From an uncultured Nitrospirales bacterium (lineage in GTDB: Bacteria > Nitrospirota > Nitrospiria > Nitrospirales > UBA8639): DNA of 64,000 nt. How positions within the stretch are numbered: position 1 is the stretch's first letter; every line of letters starts with the position of its first letter. Positions 17,975-27,435 of the stretch are shown here, in pieces. The stretch covers positions 186,001 to 250,000 of the forward strand of contig OX638327.1 of assembly GCA_951812745.1 (NCBI GenBank), in the 5' to 3' direction. The translations under genes were made by a program, and so were the position numbers. The notes under the pieces were generated by a model. The model saw only the letters and a program-made list of their open reading frames with translations. It made no database searches and was not told the origin of the DNA.

Positions 17975-19324
17975 GTGTTCAAAAAAATCCTGATTGCCAA
18001 TCGTGGAGAAATCGCCCTCCGAATCATCCGCGCCTGTCGAGAGCTGGGGATTAAAACGGTCGCCGTCTTCTCGGAAGTCGATGCGCATTCCCTGTACGTG
18101 CGCCACGCGGATGAACATCTCTGTATCGGACCCGCCGACAGTGCCTTGAGCTACCTGAACGTTCCCAACGTCTTGAGCGCAGCGGAGATCACCGGGGCCG
18201 ATGCCATCCATCCCGGATATGGGTTTCTGGCGGAAAATGCGCATTTTGCCGAGGTTTGCGAATCGATCGGCATCACGTTTATCGGGCCGACATCCGAGCA
18301 TATCGCCCTGCTGGGCGACAAGTCCAAGGCGCGAGCAACCATGCTCCGGCATGGGATTCCCGTTATGCCGGGCAGCGAAGGGGAACTGCGCAACCTCGAT
18401 CACGCCGTGCAGGTCGCGGGCGATCTCGGCTATCCCGTGATGGTGAAGGCTTCGGCCGGCGGAGGAGGACGAGGCATGCGGGTCGTCAGCCGTGAAGCCG
18501 AGTTGGGAAAGGCCATTTTGTCTGCCCAGGTTGAAGCGCGGGCGGGATTTGCACACGACGGCGTCTATCTGGAAAAGTTTTTTCCCGAACCCCGGCACGT
18601 TGAAATTCAGGTATTGGCCGATGGACACGGGCACGCAATTCATTTGGGAGAGCGAGACTGCTCCATCCAGCGTCGCTATCAGAAGTTGGTGGAGGAATCC
18701 CCGTCTTCCGTCGTAGATGATTCGCTGAGACAGGAGATGGGAAAAGTTGCCCTCAAGGTTGTCAAAGCCGTGCACTATCGGAACGCCGGAACCGTGGAAT
18801 TTTTGCTCGATCAAAATCGAAAGTTTTACTTCATGGAAGTCAATACCCGGATTCAGGTCGAACATCCGGTCACTGAAATGGTTACCGGCATTGATCTTAT
18901 TAAGGAACAGATCCGCGTGGCCGCCGGGATGCCGTTACGATTTAGACAGAAGGACGTTCAGTTGCAGGGTCACAGTATCGAATGCCGGATCAATGCCGAG
19001 TGCCCGGAGACCTTCGTGCCGAGTCCCGGGGTCGTCTCGCGTTTGCACGTTCCCGGTGGAGCCGGGATTCGCGTGGATATGGCCTTGGAAGCGAGGGATC
19101 GGGTCCATCCCCACTACGATTCCCTGATCGCCAAGTTAATTGCGCATGGACAGGATCGCGCGGACGCGCTGGCCCGGGCGCAACGCGCCCTCGAAGAGTT
19201 TGCCGTAGAAGGGATCAAAACGACAATTCCGTTGCAGCGGCTCATCCTGCGTGATCCCGACTTTCAAAAAGGCGGAGTGTCCACGAATTTTCTCGACCGG
19301 CTGCTGGCCGGCCGCAGGCTTTAG
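17975..19324 (+). CDS. accC: biotin carboxylase subunit of acetyl-CoA carboxylase
   Basis: 449 residues, the standard length. N-terminal [22 protein letters not shown], the ATP-grasp glycine loop [12 protein letters not shown] (about residues 158-169), [15 protein letters not shown] and [20 protein letters not shown] with the catalytic glutamates are all intact. It carboxylates the biotin on AccB using ATP and bicarbonate, the first step of fatty acid synthesis. It sits 27 nt downstream of accB. Confidence 0.96.
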   Translation: MFKKILIANRGEIALRIIRACRELGIKTVAVFSEVDAHSLYVRHADEHLCIGPADSALSYLNVPNVLSAAEITGADAIHPGYGFLAENAHFAEVCESIGITFIGPTSEHIALLGDKSKARATMLRHGIPVMPGSEGELRNLDHAVQVAGDLGYPVMVKASAGGGGRGMRVVSREAELGKAILSAQVEARAGFAHDGVYLEKFFPEPRHVEIQVLADGHGHAIHLGERDCSIQRRYQKLVEESPSSVVDDSLRQEMGKVALKVVKAVHYRNAGTVEFLLDQNRKFYFMEVNTRIQVEHPVTEMVTGIDLIKEQIRVAAGMPLRFRQKDVQLQGHSIECRINAECPETFVPSPGVVSRLHVPGGAGIRVDMALEARDRVHPHYDSLIAKLIAHGQDRADALARAQRALEEFAVEGIKTTIPLQRLILRDPDFQKGGVSTNFLDRLLAGRRL

Positions 19325-19335
19325 CGTGTCGCCCC

Positions 19336-19986
19336 GTGTCGCAGCCTTCCCTTTCCGGCGTGTATTTGTTGTTGGATGAGCAGTGGGCTCCCGGACATGA
19401 TTTGCGGTCCGTCCTGGAACTGGCCGCCGGGTGCGGCATCCGATTGTTCCAATATCGCAACAAGACCGGATCCCCGCGCGACGTGTTTGCCAAGGCCAGG
19501 GAATTGCGGGACGTTGCCGCTCGTTTGAGTGCATTGTTCATCGTGAACGACCGGTGCGATTTGGCCCTGGCAGTGGAGGCGGACGGGGTACACTTGGGTC
19601 AGGAGGATCTTCCTCTGGATTTGGCGAGAAGAGTTATGGGATGCCATAAAATCATCGGCATCTCCACCCATCGGCCCGAAGAAGTGACGCAAGCGACCCG
19701 GGGAGGCGCGGACTATATCGGATACGGCCCTCTCTTTCCCACCACGACCAAAGAAACTCACGCAGCGTCCGTGGGGCTGGCCGGATTACGGGAAATTCGT
19801 TCTCTGACTCCATTGCCGGTGTTCGCGATCGGAGGGATTACCTTGGATGCCCTTGAAGAGATCGTTGGCTCAGGAGTGAACGGCGTTGCCGTCGCCTCCG
19901 CCGTATTCAATGCCTCGGACATCGAGCAGACGATGCGTGACTTTGTCAGTCACTTTCCCGCACCATCCTCGCCACTTCCCGGATAG
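19336..19986 (+). CDS. thiE: thiamine-phosphate synthase
   Basis: 216 residues in a TIM-barrel layout. Motifs are LFQYRNKT (pyrimidine pyrophosphate site), FIVNDRCDLALAVEADGVHLGQEDL, YIGYGPLFPTTTKE and FAIGGITLDALEEIV. These match ThiE, which joins HMP-PP and THZ-P. The start is GTG at 19336, 11 nt after accC. Its 3' end overlaps the convergent bioD gene by 41 nt. A tenA gene, also of thiamine metabolism, lies at 42.9 kb. Confidence 0.93.
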   Translation: MSQPSLSGVYLLLDEQWAPGHDLRSVLELAAGCGIRLFQYRNKTGSPRDVFAKARELRDVAARLSALFIVNDRCDLALAVEADGVHLGQEDLPLDLARRVMGCHKIIGISTHRPEEVTQATRGGADYIGYGPLFPTTTKETHAASVGLAGLREIRSLTPLPVFAIGGITLDALEEIVGSGVNGVAVASAVFNASDIEQTMRDFVSHFPAPSSPLPG

Positions 19987-20698
19987 TTGAATGGGTCGCG
20001 AGTGTCATGATGCCGTCTTCCCACCGGTAGGGGCGAACCTCTGTGTTCGCCCTCAGGCGGGGTTCAAAGGGGAGAGGGCCCAGGACCGGCACGTCGCTGA
20101 GTTCGCGGATCAGCTTGACGGTGGACGTCTGCTGCTCTTCCCGGGCGGTGTCTGAGTGATTGAGCAGAATCCCTAAAATGTGAACGCCCGCCTGCCTGAG
20201 TCCCATGAGGGTTAAGCGCGTCTGGTTGATCGAACCCAGGCCGGTTCGACTCACGATCAGGCAGGGAAGGCCCAGCAGCGCGATCAGGTCGCGGACATCT
20301 TGTGTTTGAGTCAGGGGCACAAGAATGCCGCCGACGCCTTCTACGAGCATATAATCATGATGTACGGCAAAGGTTCGGCAGGCGTTGAGGATCGCTTCAA
20401 CGTCGATGAGTTGTTGAGAGGTGCGTGCGGCTTCCAGTGGCGCCACGGGTGAGGTAAAGCTATAGAGCCCGCGCACGTCTACGTTCCTGTAAAGCGCAAA
20501 TAATGTTTTCAAACGTTGCCCATCCGAAGTTGGTTCATCTGGCGCAAGGCCCGTCTCGACGGGCTTCATGATACCGACCGTACCGCCGGTTTGTTGCAGG
20601 GCCAAGCCCAAAGCAGCCGTCACCACGGTCTTCCCCACGTTCGTATCCGTTCCGGTAACGAATACGCCTTTCGGCGGTGGCAGCGGCTGGTCCGGCAC
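19946..20698 (-). CDS. bioD: dethiobiotin synthetase
   Basis: 250 residues with the P-loop GTDTNVGKTVVTAAL near residue 15 and the substrate-site KPVETG and VEGVGGILVPL motifs of BioD. It makes dethiobiotin from DAPA, CO2 and ATP. It is translated 4 nt downstream of the SDR gene, so the two are probably one transcript. Other biotin genes are not in the window. It overlaps thiE tail to tail. Biotin is the cofactor of the neighbouring accB/accC products. Confidence 0.93.
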   Translation of the reverse strand: MPDQPLPPPKGVFVTGTDTNVGKTVVTAALGLALQQTGGTVGIMKPVETGLAPDEPTSDGQRLKTLFALYRNVDVRGLYSFTSPVAPLEAARTSQQLIDVEAILNACRTFAVHHDYMLVEGVGGILVPLTQTQDVRDLIALLGLPCLIVSRTGLGSINQTRLTLMGLRQAGVHILGILLNHSDTAREEQQTSTVKLIRELSDVPVLGPLPFEPRLRANTEVRPYRWEDGIMTLATHSTIREVARMVRESD

Positions 20699-20702
20699 GT
20701 CT

Positions 20703-21476
20703 CTACCAGATCCGGCTGTCCATATTGTAGACCTGACCGGAGATATCCCGAGTCGTGGTCAAGCGGTAGATGAAATCAGTGACGTCCTCAAGCGAGGGGG
20801 TGCGTCCCAGGACGTGGGCGTGAAGTTGGTCCGGATGAGGAAACGCGTCTCCGGCGAGAGGCGATTGCTGCCAACCCGGAAAGATCGCGTTGACACGGAC
20901 GTTGGCCTCGCCGAATTCCTGAGCCGCCGATTTGACCAATCCCAAGGCTCCGGCTTTACAAGCCGCATAGGCCGCCTGTCCTGCTCCACCCCTGGCGCTG
21001 CTTAGGGAACTCATGACGGTGACGGCGCCTCCTCGTCGTTCGGAAAAAAGCCGCAGCCCTCTTTGAAGACAGAGAAACAGGCCGGTGAGATTGGTGTGCA
21101 GCATACGTTCCCACTCGGATGGCGTGATGCGGACGGTGAGGCGATCGACGGTTGTGCCCACTGACCACACAAGCGCATCGAGTTCGGGCCACACGGTTTG
21201 CACCTGATCGAACAGGACGTGGGTTTGACGTGAGTCACTCGTGTCCGCTTGAAATGTTCTGCCCTCTCGGCCAAGTTGTTCGACTTTTTGAAGAACGTCG
21301 GCGGCCGAGTCGTAGTTGACATGATAGTGGACTCCGACGTTCCACCCGTTTTGCGCAAATCGAAGACACACCGCAGACCCGATGGCCCCGGAGCCTCCGA
21401 GGACGAGCACCGTTGGAATGGAGGCGGCTTTGGAGCCTTGATCCTGACGTAAGGCTTGCTTGGGTGCTGCGGGCAT
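20703..21476 (-). CDS. short-chain dehydrogenase/reductase
   Basis: About 257 residues from the ATG at 21476; an upstream in-frame ATG at 21509 is less likely. Rossmann motif VLGGSGAIGSAV, the active-site serine stretch SSLSSARGG and catalytic YAACK (YxxxK) are present. NVRVNAIFPGW and ISGQVYNMDSRIW at the end are typical of FabG-like SDRs. The 4-nt spacing to bioD suggests a role tied to biotin precursor (pimeloyl) synthesis, but this is only context; the substrate cannot be read from the sequence. Confidence 0.8.
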   Translation of the reverse strand: MPAAPKQALRQDQGSKAASIPTVLVLGGSGAIGSAVCLRFAQNGWNVGVHYHVNYDSAADVLQKVEQLGREGRTFQADTSDSRQTHVLFDQVQTVWPELDALVWSVGTTVDRLTVRITPSEWERMLHTNLTGLFLCLQRGLRLFSERRGGAVTVMSSLSSARGGAGQAAYAACKAGALGLVKSAAQEFGEANVRVNAIFPGWQQSPLAGDAFPHPDQLHAHVLGRTPSLEDVTDFIYRLTTTRDISGQVYNMDSRIW

Positions 21477-21569
21477 GCTGGAGCGATTATCCCGAATGCA
21501 TGACGGCAAGGCAAACCTAAAGATGGTTGTCGCGGTTCGTCGGGGCGTGGCGTAGAGCAGGTAGGTCGG

Positions 21570-21602
21570 GTAGGTCGGATTAGCGTAGCGTAATCCGACA
21601 AT
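21570..21602 (+). repeat. REP copy at the left edge of the GC-rich island
   Basis: GTAG head, stem GTCGGATTA/TAATCCGAC, loop GCGTAGCG. It is preceded by a partial second head (GTAGGTCG at 21561-21568). It lies between the SDR gene start and the end of the sulfotransferase at 21626. Confidence 0.85.
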
Positions 21603-21625
21603 TCCTCTTAGTTAGCGTAGCTTAG

Positions 21626-22591
21626 TCAACGGGGAAGGCCGCGCAGCCTCTTGAGCGGGCGGAGCAGGCGTCTCACCGTCGTCGAGCGCAGGATCCGTGC
21701 CTCGAAATGGACCTCGATGGGCCACAACCTGCGCCAGGCGCGTGCCAGGAGCGTTCCTACGCTTCGGCGTCGGGTTTGGCGCGTGGCTGGCGTTTCGGCC
21801 TTGCGGGCCGGAACCGCGATCATGGGGCGTCCCTCGTCGAAACCGTAGCCCGTGAAATCGAGGTCGGCGGTGTAGAGGTCCTCGACCAGCCGGCGCGTCG
21901 CGGCGTCGTAGTACGCCGCATAGCGCCTGGCGCCGTCGCGTCGGACGCCCATCCCGGAGGTGTTGCGGTCGGAGAGCCGGATGCCGGGCAGGTCCAGCAT
22001 GTCGGCCAGCCTGGAGAAGTCCTCGTCGATGGTCTCCACCGCGCCGATGAACGAGAGCGGATCGTCGTTGACGCGCTTGACGCCGAACAGGCGTTCGGGG
22101 TGGCAGTCCGGGAGGAAGTCCGTCTGGAGCCGGGCGTGGCCGGTCACGAAGCCCAGATGCTTGAGCTTGATCCGTCCCGGCCCGTACTCCCGCTCGCCGT
22201 TCTCCCGGAAGAAGCGCCGCGCGTCGCGACCCCATAACGGCCCGAAGTCGGCAAGGACCTCGCCGCAGAGCTCGGCGAACTCGCGCAACGTGCCGTAGTC
22301 GGTGGGATGGTCGTGGGCGCCGCCGGGCTGCGCCGCTCCCAGCCGGCGCAGGTAGACGTAAATGGAGACGAATCGCTCGTACGGGTTGCGGACGAAGGTG
22401 AACGTCAAGTAGTCCGGATAGAGGTTCATGCCCCGCGTCACTCCCTGGATCCGGTCGGACAGCAGCCCGCCGTACCACCACGGCCTGAAGCTGTGCCGGC
22501 CCTTGCCGTGGGTCATGAACCAGTCGAGGACCGTCGTGCTCGCGCATTTCGGCACCTTGACGTAGAGACATCTGTAACGATGTGAGATCAC
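21626..22591 (-). CDS. sulfotransferase family 2 protein (copy B)
   Basis: About 321 residues from the GTG at 22591, chosen because the paralogue starts with the same MISHRY opening; the frame is open further upstream. The 5'-phosphosulfate loop VPKCASTTV (near residue 14) and the 3'-phosphate motif FVRNPYERFVSIY (near residue 65) are those of the PAPS-dependent Sulfotransfer_2 (carbohydrate sulfotransferase) group. No signal peptide is seen, so it is probably cytosolic. It is closely similar to the next gene upstream, including an identical tail RRLLRPLKRLRGLPR. This indicates tandem duplication. Predicted to sulfate a sugar of the glycan made by this island. Confidence 0.8.
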   Translation of the reverse strand: MISHRYRCLYVKVPKCASTTVLDWFMTHGKGRHSFRPWWYGGLLSDRIQGVTRGMNLYPDYLTFTFVRNPYERFVSIYVYLRRLGAAQPGGAHDHPTDYGTLREFAELCGEVLADFGPLWGRDARRFFRENGEREYGPGRIKLKHLGFVTGHARLQTDFLPDCHPERLFGVKRVNDDPLSFIGAVETIDEDFSRLADMLDLPGIRLSDRNTSGMGVRRDGARRYAAYYDAATRRLVEDLYTADLDFTGYGFDEGRPMIAVPARKAETPATRQTRRRSVGTLLARAWRRLWPIEVHFEARILRSTTVRRLLRPLKRLRGLPR

Positions 22592-22788
22592 GTGGCCTGT
22601 CCTTCCCTTGTGCGCTCGCGAAGCGGCATCACAGTGTCGATCCCGGTGAACGGCAGTGTCTGCGGCCGTCCTGACGCGATGAGCCTCGCCCCCGGGTCGG
22701 AGCAGGTCCCGTATCCCGATCCTCCTGCCCGGCAGGTCACACAAGAACGTCATGCCGTCCGGCACAACGTCGCGGAGCAAGGGCCGGC

Positions 22789-23745
22789 CTAGCGGGGAAG
22801 GCCGCGCAATCGCTTGAGCGGTCGCAGGAGACGCCTGAGCGTCGGAAAACATCGGATTTTCTCTTCCATGCGGACCTCGAACGAAGACAGGTTGAACCAC
22901 GCGCACGCCAAAATCGTGCCGGCACGTCGGCGCCGGACGGGGCGCGGCGCCGGAGCTTCGGTTCCGAAGGCCGGGACGGCGATCGTTGTGCGTCCGTCGT
23001 CGAAACCGCAGCCCGTGAAAGCGAGGTCGGCGGCATAGATGTCCTCGACCAACCGGCGCGTCGCGTCGTCGTAATAGGCCGTCCAGGGTCCACCGCGCTC
23101 GGCGACCGATCGGGAGGGATTCCTGTGCAGAAGAGCGACGCCGGGCAGACCCAGCATGCCTCGCAGGCGATGGAAGTCCGCTTCCATCGCCTCGACCCTG
23201 CCGATGAACGCGAGCGGATCGCCGTTGACGCGCTTCACGCCGAACAGGCGTTCCGGGTTGCAGTCGGGGAGGAAATCAGTCTGCGGCCGGGCATGGTCGA
23301 TCACCCAGCCGAGGTACTTGAGCCTGACCTTGCCCGGCCCGTACTCCCGCTCGCCGTTCTTGCGGAAGAAGTCGCACGCCTCCCGGCCCCACAACGGCCC
23401 GAAGTCGACGAGCACGTCGCGGCACAGTTCGGCGAACTCCCGGACGGAGCCGCAAGTCGCGAGCTTGTCCCGTAGATCGGGGAATTGCGACGTATTCCAG
23501 AAGGCGCTTCGGTAGATGGAGAGGAATCGTTCGTACGGGTTGCGGACGAAGGTGAACGTCAAATAGTCCGGATAGAAGTTCATGACTCGCGTGACCGCCT
23601 GGACCCGATCGGTTGCAAGGCTCCCATACCACCAGGGTTTCATGCTGCGATGAGCTCCGCAATAGTTCAGAAACCAGTGCAGGATGCTCGTGCTGGCGCA
23701 CTTCGGCACCTTGACGTAGATGCAATGGTAGCGGTGCGAGATCAT
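22789..23745 (-). CDS. sulfotransferase family 2 protein (copy A)
   Basis: About 318 residues. The start ATG at 23745 overlaps the stop of the fusion gene (ATGA); an ATG three codons upstream is also possible. PAPS motifs are VPKCASTSI and FVRNPYERFLSIY. The middle contains FGPLWGREACDFF and RLFGVKRVNGDPLAFIG, shared with copy B. Translational coupling to the glycosyltransferase fusion argues strongly that sulfation acts on the product of that enzyme. GC-rich codon use is unlike the flanking housekeeping genes. Confidence 0.82.
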   Translation of the reverse strand: MISHRYHCIYVKVPKCASTSILHWFLNYCGAHRSMKPWWYGSLATDRVQAVTRVMNFYPDYLTFTFVRNPYERFLSIYRSAFWNTSQFPDLRDKLATCGSVREFAELCRDVLVDFGPLWGREACDFFRKNGEREYGPGKVRLKYLGWVIDHARPQTDFLPDCNPERLFGVKRVNGDPLAFIGRVEAMEADFHRLRGMLGLPGVALLHRNPSRSVAERGGPWTAYYDDATRRLVEDIYAADLAFTGCGFDDGRTTIAVPAFGTEAPAPRPVRRRRAGTILACAWFNLSSFEVRMEEKIRCFPTLRRLLRPLKRLRGLPR

Positions 23746-26700
23746 CGTGCGCATCCCCAGCCGGCCGGCCCGAGGCCCGGCGGCGCGTCCTCGATTCCGG
23801 CAAGCTCGGGGCACCGGCCGGGCTGCACGGCCTCGGCCTGGACCAGGAAGCCGTCGTCGTCCGTCGTCCAGGTGTGCCGGTCGCCGTGCCGGACGAGCAG
23901 GTAGCCGTCGTCGTGGGTGCGATAGACGCCACCGCCGGCGCGCAGGACGTCGTCGATCAGCGCCTGGTCCACGTGGCGCCGCACGCGCCGCCAGCCGCCC
24001 GCGCGCTCGAGCCCCGAGCGGGTGATCAGCATGGCGCCGCCGGTGATAGAGTGCGCCCAAGTCTCGCTACGCACCCGGCGGCGGCGCACGGTGCGGTCGA
24101 GGCCGGCGAGATAGACGGTCGCGGGAAACTTGCCGACCAGTGCCGCCCCGGAATACTCGTGCGCGAGGACGAGGTCCCAGAGGTGTTCGTCGCCGTAGAG
24201 GTCGTCGTCGTCCATTTTGGCCAGCAGGGTGCCGCTCGCCGCGGCCGTGGCCGCGTTCAGAACCGAGCCGAGGAGCTGTTCCCGGTCGAGACGCAGCACC
24301 TTCACCGGATGGGCGAAACCGGCGACGGCGCGCTCCATCGCGGCCGGCTCGAAGCCGGGCCCGTGGAGCGCCAGCACCAACTCCAAGCACGGATAACGCT
24401 GCCGGGCGACGTTGGCGAGTGCCGAGGCCAGATTCTTCGGACGCCGGGTCGCGAGCAGCACCGACACACGGGGGAGTGCCGGCGGATCGATGTGTGCGGC
24501 CTCGCACAACCGGCGGGCGCGGGCGCGGAGCGAGTGGCCGCGTAGTGCCGCACGCCGCATCCGGATGCTGAGCGCCTCGCGCGCCGTGGCGTCGGCATGG
24601 CCGATAGCGGCGGTCATGAGCCCGTGGAGTTCGGAACCGAGCAGTTCCCCGAGCGCGGGGTCGCGGTCCGCCAGGTGGATGGGCGTCCCGCGCGCCGCCA
24701 GGCGGACCAGTGTGCCGGCGCGCTCGACCGGCCCGTCGTGGAACGCCGCGACGTCCTCGACGTGGTGGCAATGTAGCAGCGCGTCCCGGTCCTCGGTCGT
24801 CACCACGCGAGGCGCCGTGGTCCCGTGTGGGAGCAGGCGCGCCGGCCCCAGGGCCGCGACGTGATACTCGACGTCGCGTACCCAGCCGATCGGATTGTCC
24901 ACCGCGGGGTCGAAAGCGGGCGTCGCCAGCCCACGCGCCTCGGAGAGCACGACCACCGGCGCCTCGATGCCCGCCGTCTCGACCGGCGTGTCGGCCAGCA
25001 CCACGTCCACGGACCGGTCGTCCACGTGATGCCTGATTCGTGACGACGCCCGGAACACCGCCCGGGCGTGCTCGCCCAGCGCGGCGATCTCAACCCCCAG
25101 GACGGGATCGGCGTGCGCCGTCCCGGGCGCGACCCCTTGGATCACCGGCGCGCCACGCCCGCGGCGCAGCCACCAGCGCGTGGCGCCGGCCAGCCAGGTG
25201 AGGAACCGCCAACCGGTGGACAGCCCTCGCACGTGCCGCGCCTCGGCCCAGACCCTGGCCACGGCGGCACCAACACCTCGGCGTTGCCGCAACCGCCCGG
25301 ACCCGGCACCGATTCGCAACGGGCGGCCAAGAGCAAGGTTCGTCGCGCTCACCGCTCGCGCGTCGCCGTAGTCGGCGGCGGTCCCGCCCGCGCGACGGGC
25401 GCGATGCAGGGCCCACGCCCGGGTGACGGACACCCGCGACCCGTCCCCGAGGACGGCCGTTGCCGTCGCGGCATCGCCCAGGGCGGCGCACAGCCCGGGC
25501 ACCAACCCGCGACCCGTCCCGGCGCCGATGCGAATGGTGACGTGGTAGGGGGAGACCGGGAACTGGTCGAGCGCCGGGCGCTCGGGGGCGACCCGTACCC
25601 TCGAATCCTGGGCGAAGTACCGCTTGAGCCGGGCGAGATCGTCGCCGGCCCGGCCCGGTGCCGTCTCGATTCGTACCACCAGGTCGTCCGCCGGATCGGC
25701 AAGCAGTTCCCCGGCGGCGTCGAGCAGGCGCTCCACCGGGGCTTCGCCGGCCTCGACCGTGACCACGTGCCGCGGTACCGCAAAGATCTGCCCGGGCGAG
25801 AGCCGTCGAAACCCGTGGTCCGCGATCAGATGTGCGAGCTTATCGACCTGGAGGTCCTGGTCCTGCTCTTTTCTCTCCCGGTCCTCGGCCCAGCGCCCCT
25901 GGTGCCAGCCGAACGCGTCCCGCACCGGGACCAGCAACCCTCCCCGGGTCCGGACCCGATAGCCGAATTCGGTATCTTCTCCTCCATAGCGGGTAAACGA
26001 CTCGTCGAAGCCGCCTGCCTCGTCAAAGAACGCCCTGGCGATCCCGAAGTTGTGGCCGGTCACCGCCCGAAACAGGTCGTCGTGTCTCGACGTAAGCTCG
26101 CCGGTCCTGGCCATGTGGCGCTCCGACCAGGGCGGATCGAAGGGCCGGTCTGTGAACAACTCTGCGAGCGATCCGGGCCGGCGGCGGATCGCTACGGCGT
26201 CGAGGCCCGACACCGACACGTACGCGCAGAAGCCGAGGGTCAGCGCATCCGAGACGACATGGTGCCAGCGGGCGTGGGCCGTGAGCAGCCTCGCCTCCGC
26301 GATCACGTCGCCGTCGAGAAACACCAGGATGTCGTGCGCCGCCGCGCGCACGCCGGCGTTGCGCGCCCGCGCGAGCCCGAACCCGCGCCGCTCCTGGCGC
26401 ACCACCCTGACGTTAAGCGGCGTCGAAGGAGGGACGGACAGGGGCGGACACGAACCATCGTCGACGATGACGACTTCGAACAGGTCCCGTGGGTAGGTCT
26501 GCCCCTCCAGTCCCGCGAGGGTCAGCGCGAGCGCCTCCGGCGCGTCGAAGCAGGGCACGATCACGCTGACCGGACGAGTGGGCGTAAAGCTCCCGGCGTC
26601 CGGCATCCGCACCCGGCGCCAATCGTTGTAGCGTACCGCGGCGGGACGCGGTCCGCCGACGAGCGCGGTGTCCGGCCGTGTTCCGATGTCGCGGGCGCCA

Positions 26701-27380
26701 GAGGGGGAGACCTCCTTCAGCGTCATGCTCCGCCGGGGCAGTCCCCGCGTCACCGGGCGCATGGCCAGGCCGCGCGAGCCGTTGCGCCGGTCCGCCGTCA
26801 GCCGGAGCACTCTCCACACGCAGACTATGCACAGCTTGAGGTCCAGCCACGGGCTCATCTTCGCGATATAACGCATGTCGTAGCGGAGCTTGCGCCGAGG
26901 ATGCATGTGATAGGCGTCACGGGCCTGGGCCAGCCCCGCAATGCCCGGACGTACTTGCAGTCGCTCCGGGAACCCGGGGACCGTACGTTCGATCCGCTCG
27001 GCCAGCTCCGGCCGCTCGGGTCGCGGGCCTACCAGGCTCATCTCGCCCCTGATGACGTTGAGCACCTGCGGCAACTCATCAAGATGAAACCGGCGCAACA
27101 CCCGGCCGACCGCGGTCGTGCGCGCATCGCGCCACGCCGACCACACCGGTCCGGTGTGCTCTTCTGCGTCCTCGACCATGGTGCGGAACTTGAAAATGTG
27201 GAAAACGTGCCCGCCACGGCCCAGCCGCGGCTGGCTGTAGACCACGGGGCCACGGTCCTCGAGCCTGATCGCAAGCGCGATCACACCTCCCAGGACCAGC
27301 CACAGCGGGAGCAGCGGCACCAGCGCGAGCGCGACCAGCGTCAGGTCGAAGGGGCGCTTGTAGCATTCGCGGCCGCTCAT
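23742..27380 (-). CDS. sugar-phosphate transferase / GT2 / GT2 fusion protein
   Basis: 1212 residues from the ATG at 27380, which has a strong AGGAGG site 7 nt upstream; the frame is open further up but without support. Residues 1-200: polyprenyl-phosphate sugar-1-phosphate transferase with a hydrophobic hairpin (about 11-40), KFRTM (64-68), LDELPQ and GEMSLVGPRP (about 112-121). Residues 268-500: a GT2 domain with VSVIVPCFD, VVIVDDGS, FLDGDV (D-x-D) and a GGEDTEF C-terminal motif. Residues 500-960: poorly defined, possibly a third glycosyltransferase-like part. Residues 970-1180: a second GT2 domain with KMDDDDLY and GGAMLITR. Predicted to start a lipid-linked glycan and extend it. Such an all-in-one fusion is unusual. 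Confidence 0.8.
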   Translation of the reverse strand: MSGRECYKRPFDLTLVALALVPLLPLWLVLGGVIALAIRLEDRGPVVYSQPRLGRGGHVFHIFKFRTMVEDAEEHTGPVWSAWRDARTTAVGRVLRRFHLDELPQVLNVIRGEMSLVGPRPERPELAERIERTVPGFPERLQVRPGIAGLAQARDAYHMHPRRKLRYDMRYIAKMSPWLDLKLCIVCVWRVLRLTADRRNGSRGLAMRPVTRGLPRRSMTLKEVSPSGARDIGTRPDTALVGGPRPAAVRYNDWRRVRMPDAGSFTPTRPVSVIVPCFDAPEALALTLAGLEGQTYPRDLFEVVIVDDGSCPPLSVPPSTPLNVRVVRQERRGFGLARARNAGVRAAAHDILVFLDGDVIAEARLLTAHARWHHVVSDALTLGFCAYVSVSGLDAVAIRRRPGSLAELFTDRPFDPPWSERHMARTGELTSRHDDLFRAVTGHNFGIARAFFDEAGGFDESFTRYGGEDTEFGYRVRTRGGLLVPVRDAFGWHQGRWAEDRERKEQDQDLQVDKLAHLIADHGFRRLSPGQIFAVPRHVVTVEAGEAPVERLLDAAGELLADPADDLVVRIETAPGRAGDDLARLKRYFAQDSRVRVAPERPALDQFPVSPYHVTIRIGAGTGRGLVPGLCAALGDAATATAVLGDGSRVSVTRAWALHRARRAGGTAADYGDARAVSATNLALGRPLRIGAGSGRLRQRRGVGAAVARVWAEARHVRGLSTGWRFLTWLAGATRWWLRRGRGAPVIQGVAPGTAHADPVLGVEIAALGEHARAVFRASSRIRHHVDDRSVDVVLADTPVETAGIEAPVVVLSEARGLATPAFDPAVDNPIGWVRDVEYHVAALGPARLLPHGTTAPRVVTTEDRDALLHCHHVEDVAAFHDGPVERAGTLVRLAARGTPIHLADRDPALGELLGSELHGLMTAAIGHADATAREALSIRMRRAALRGHSLRARARRLCEAAHIDPPALPRVSVLLATRRPKNLASALANVARQRYPCLELVLALHGPGFEPAAMERAVAGFAHPVKVLRLDREQLLGSVLNAATAAASGTLLAKMDDDDLYGDEHLWDLVLAHEYSGAALVGKFPATVYLAGLDRTVRRRRVRSETWAHSITGGAMLITRSGLERAGGWRRVRRHVDQALIDDVLRAGGGVYRTHDDGYLLVRHGDRHTWTTDDDGFLVQAEAVQPGRCPELAGIEDAPPGLGPAGWGCAR

Positions 27381-27435
27381 CGATGCCTCCTGTTGGCACG
27401 GCGATGCCGGGACGTGTGCTCGATCGCGGAGTGGT

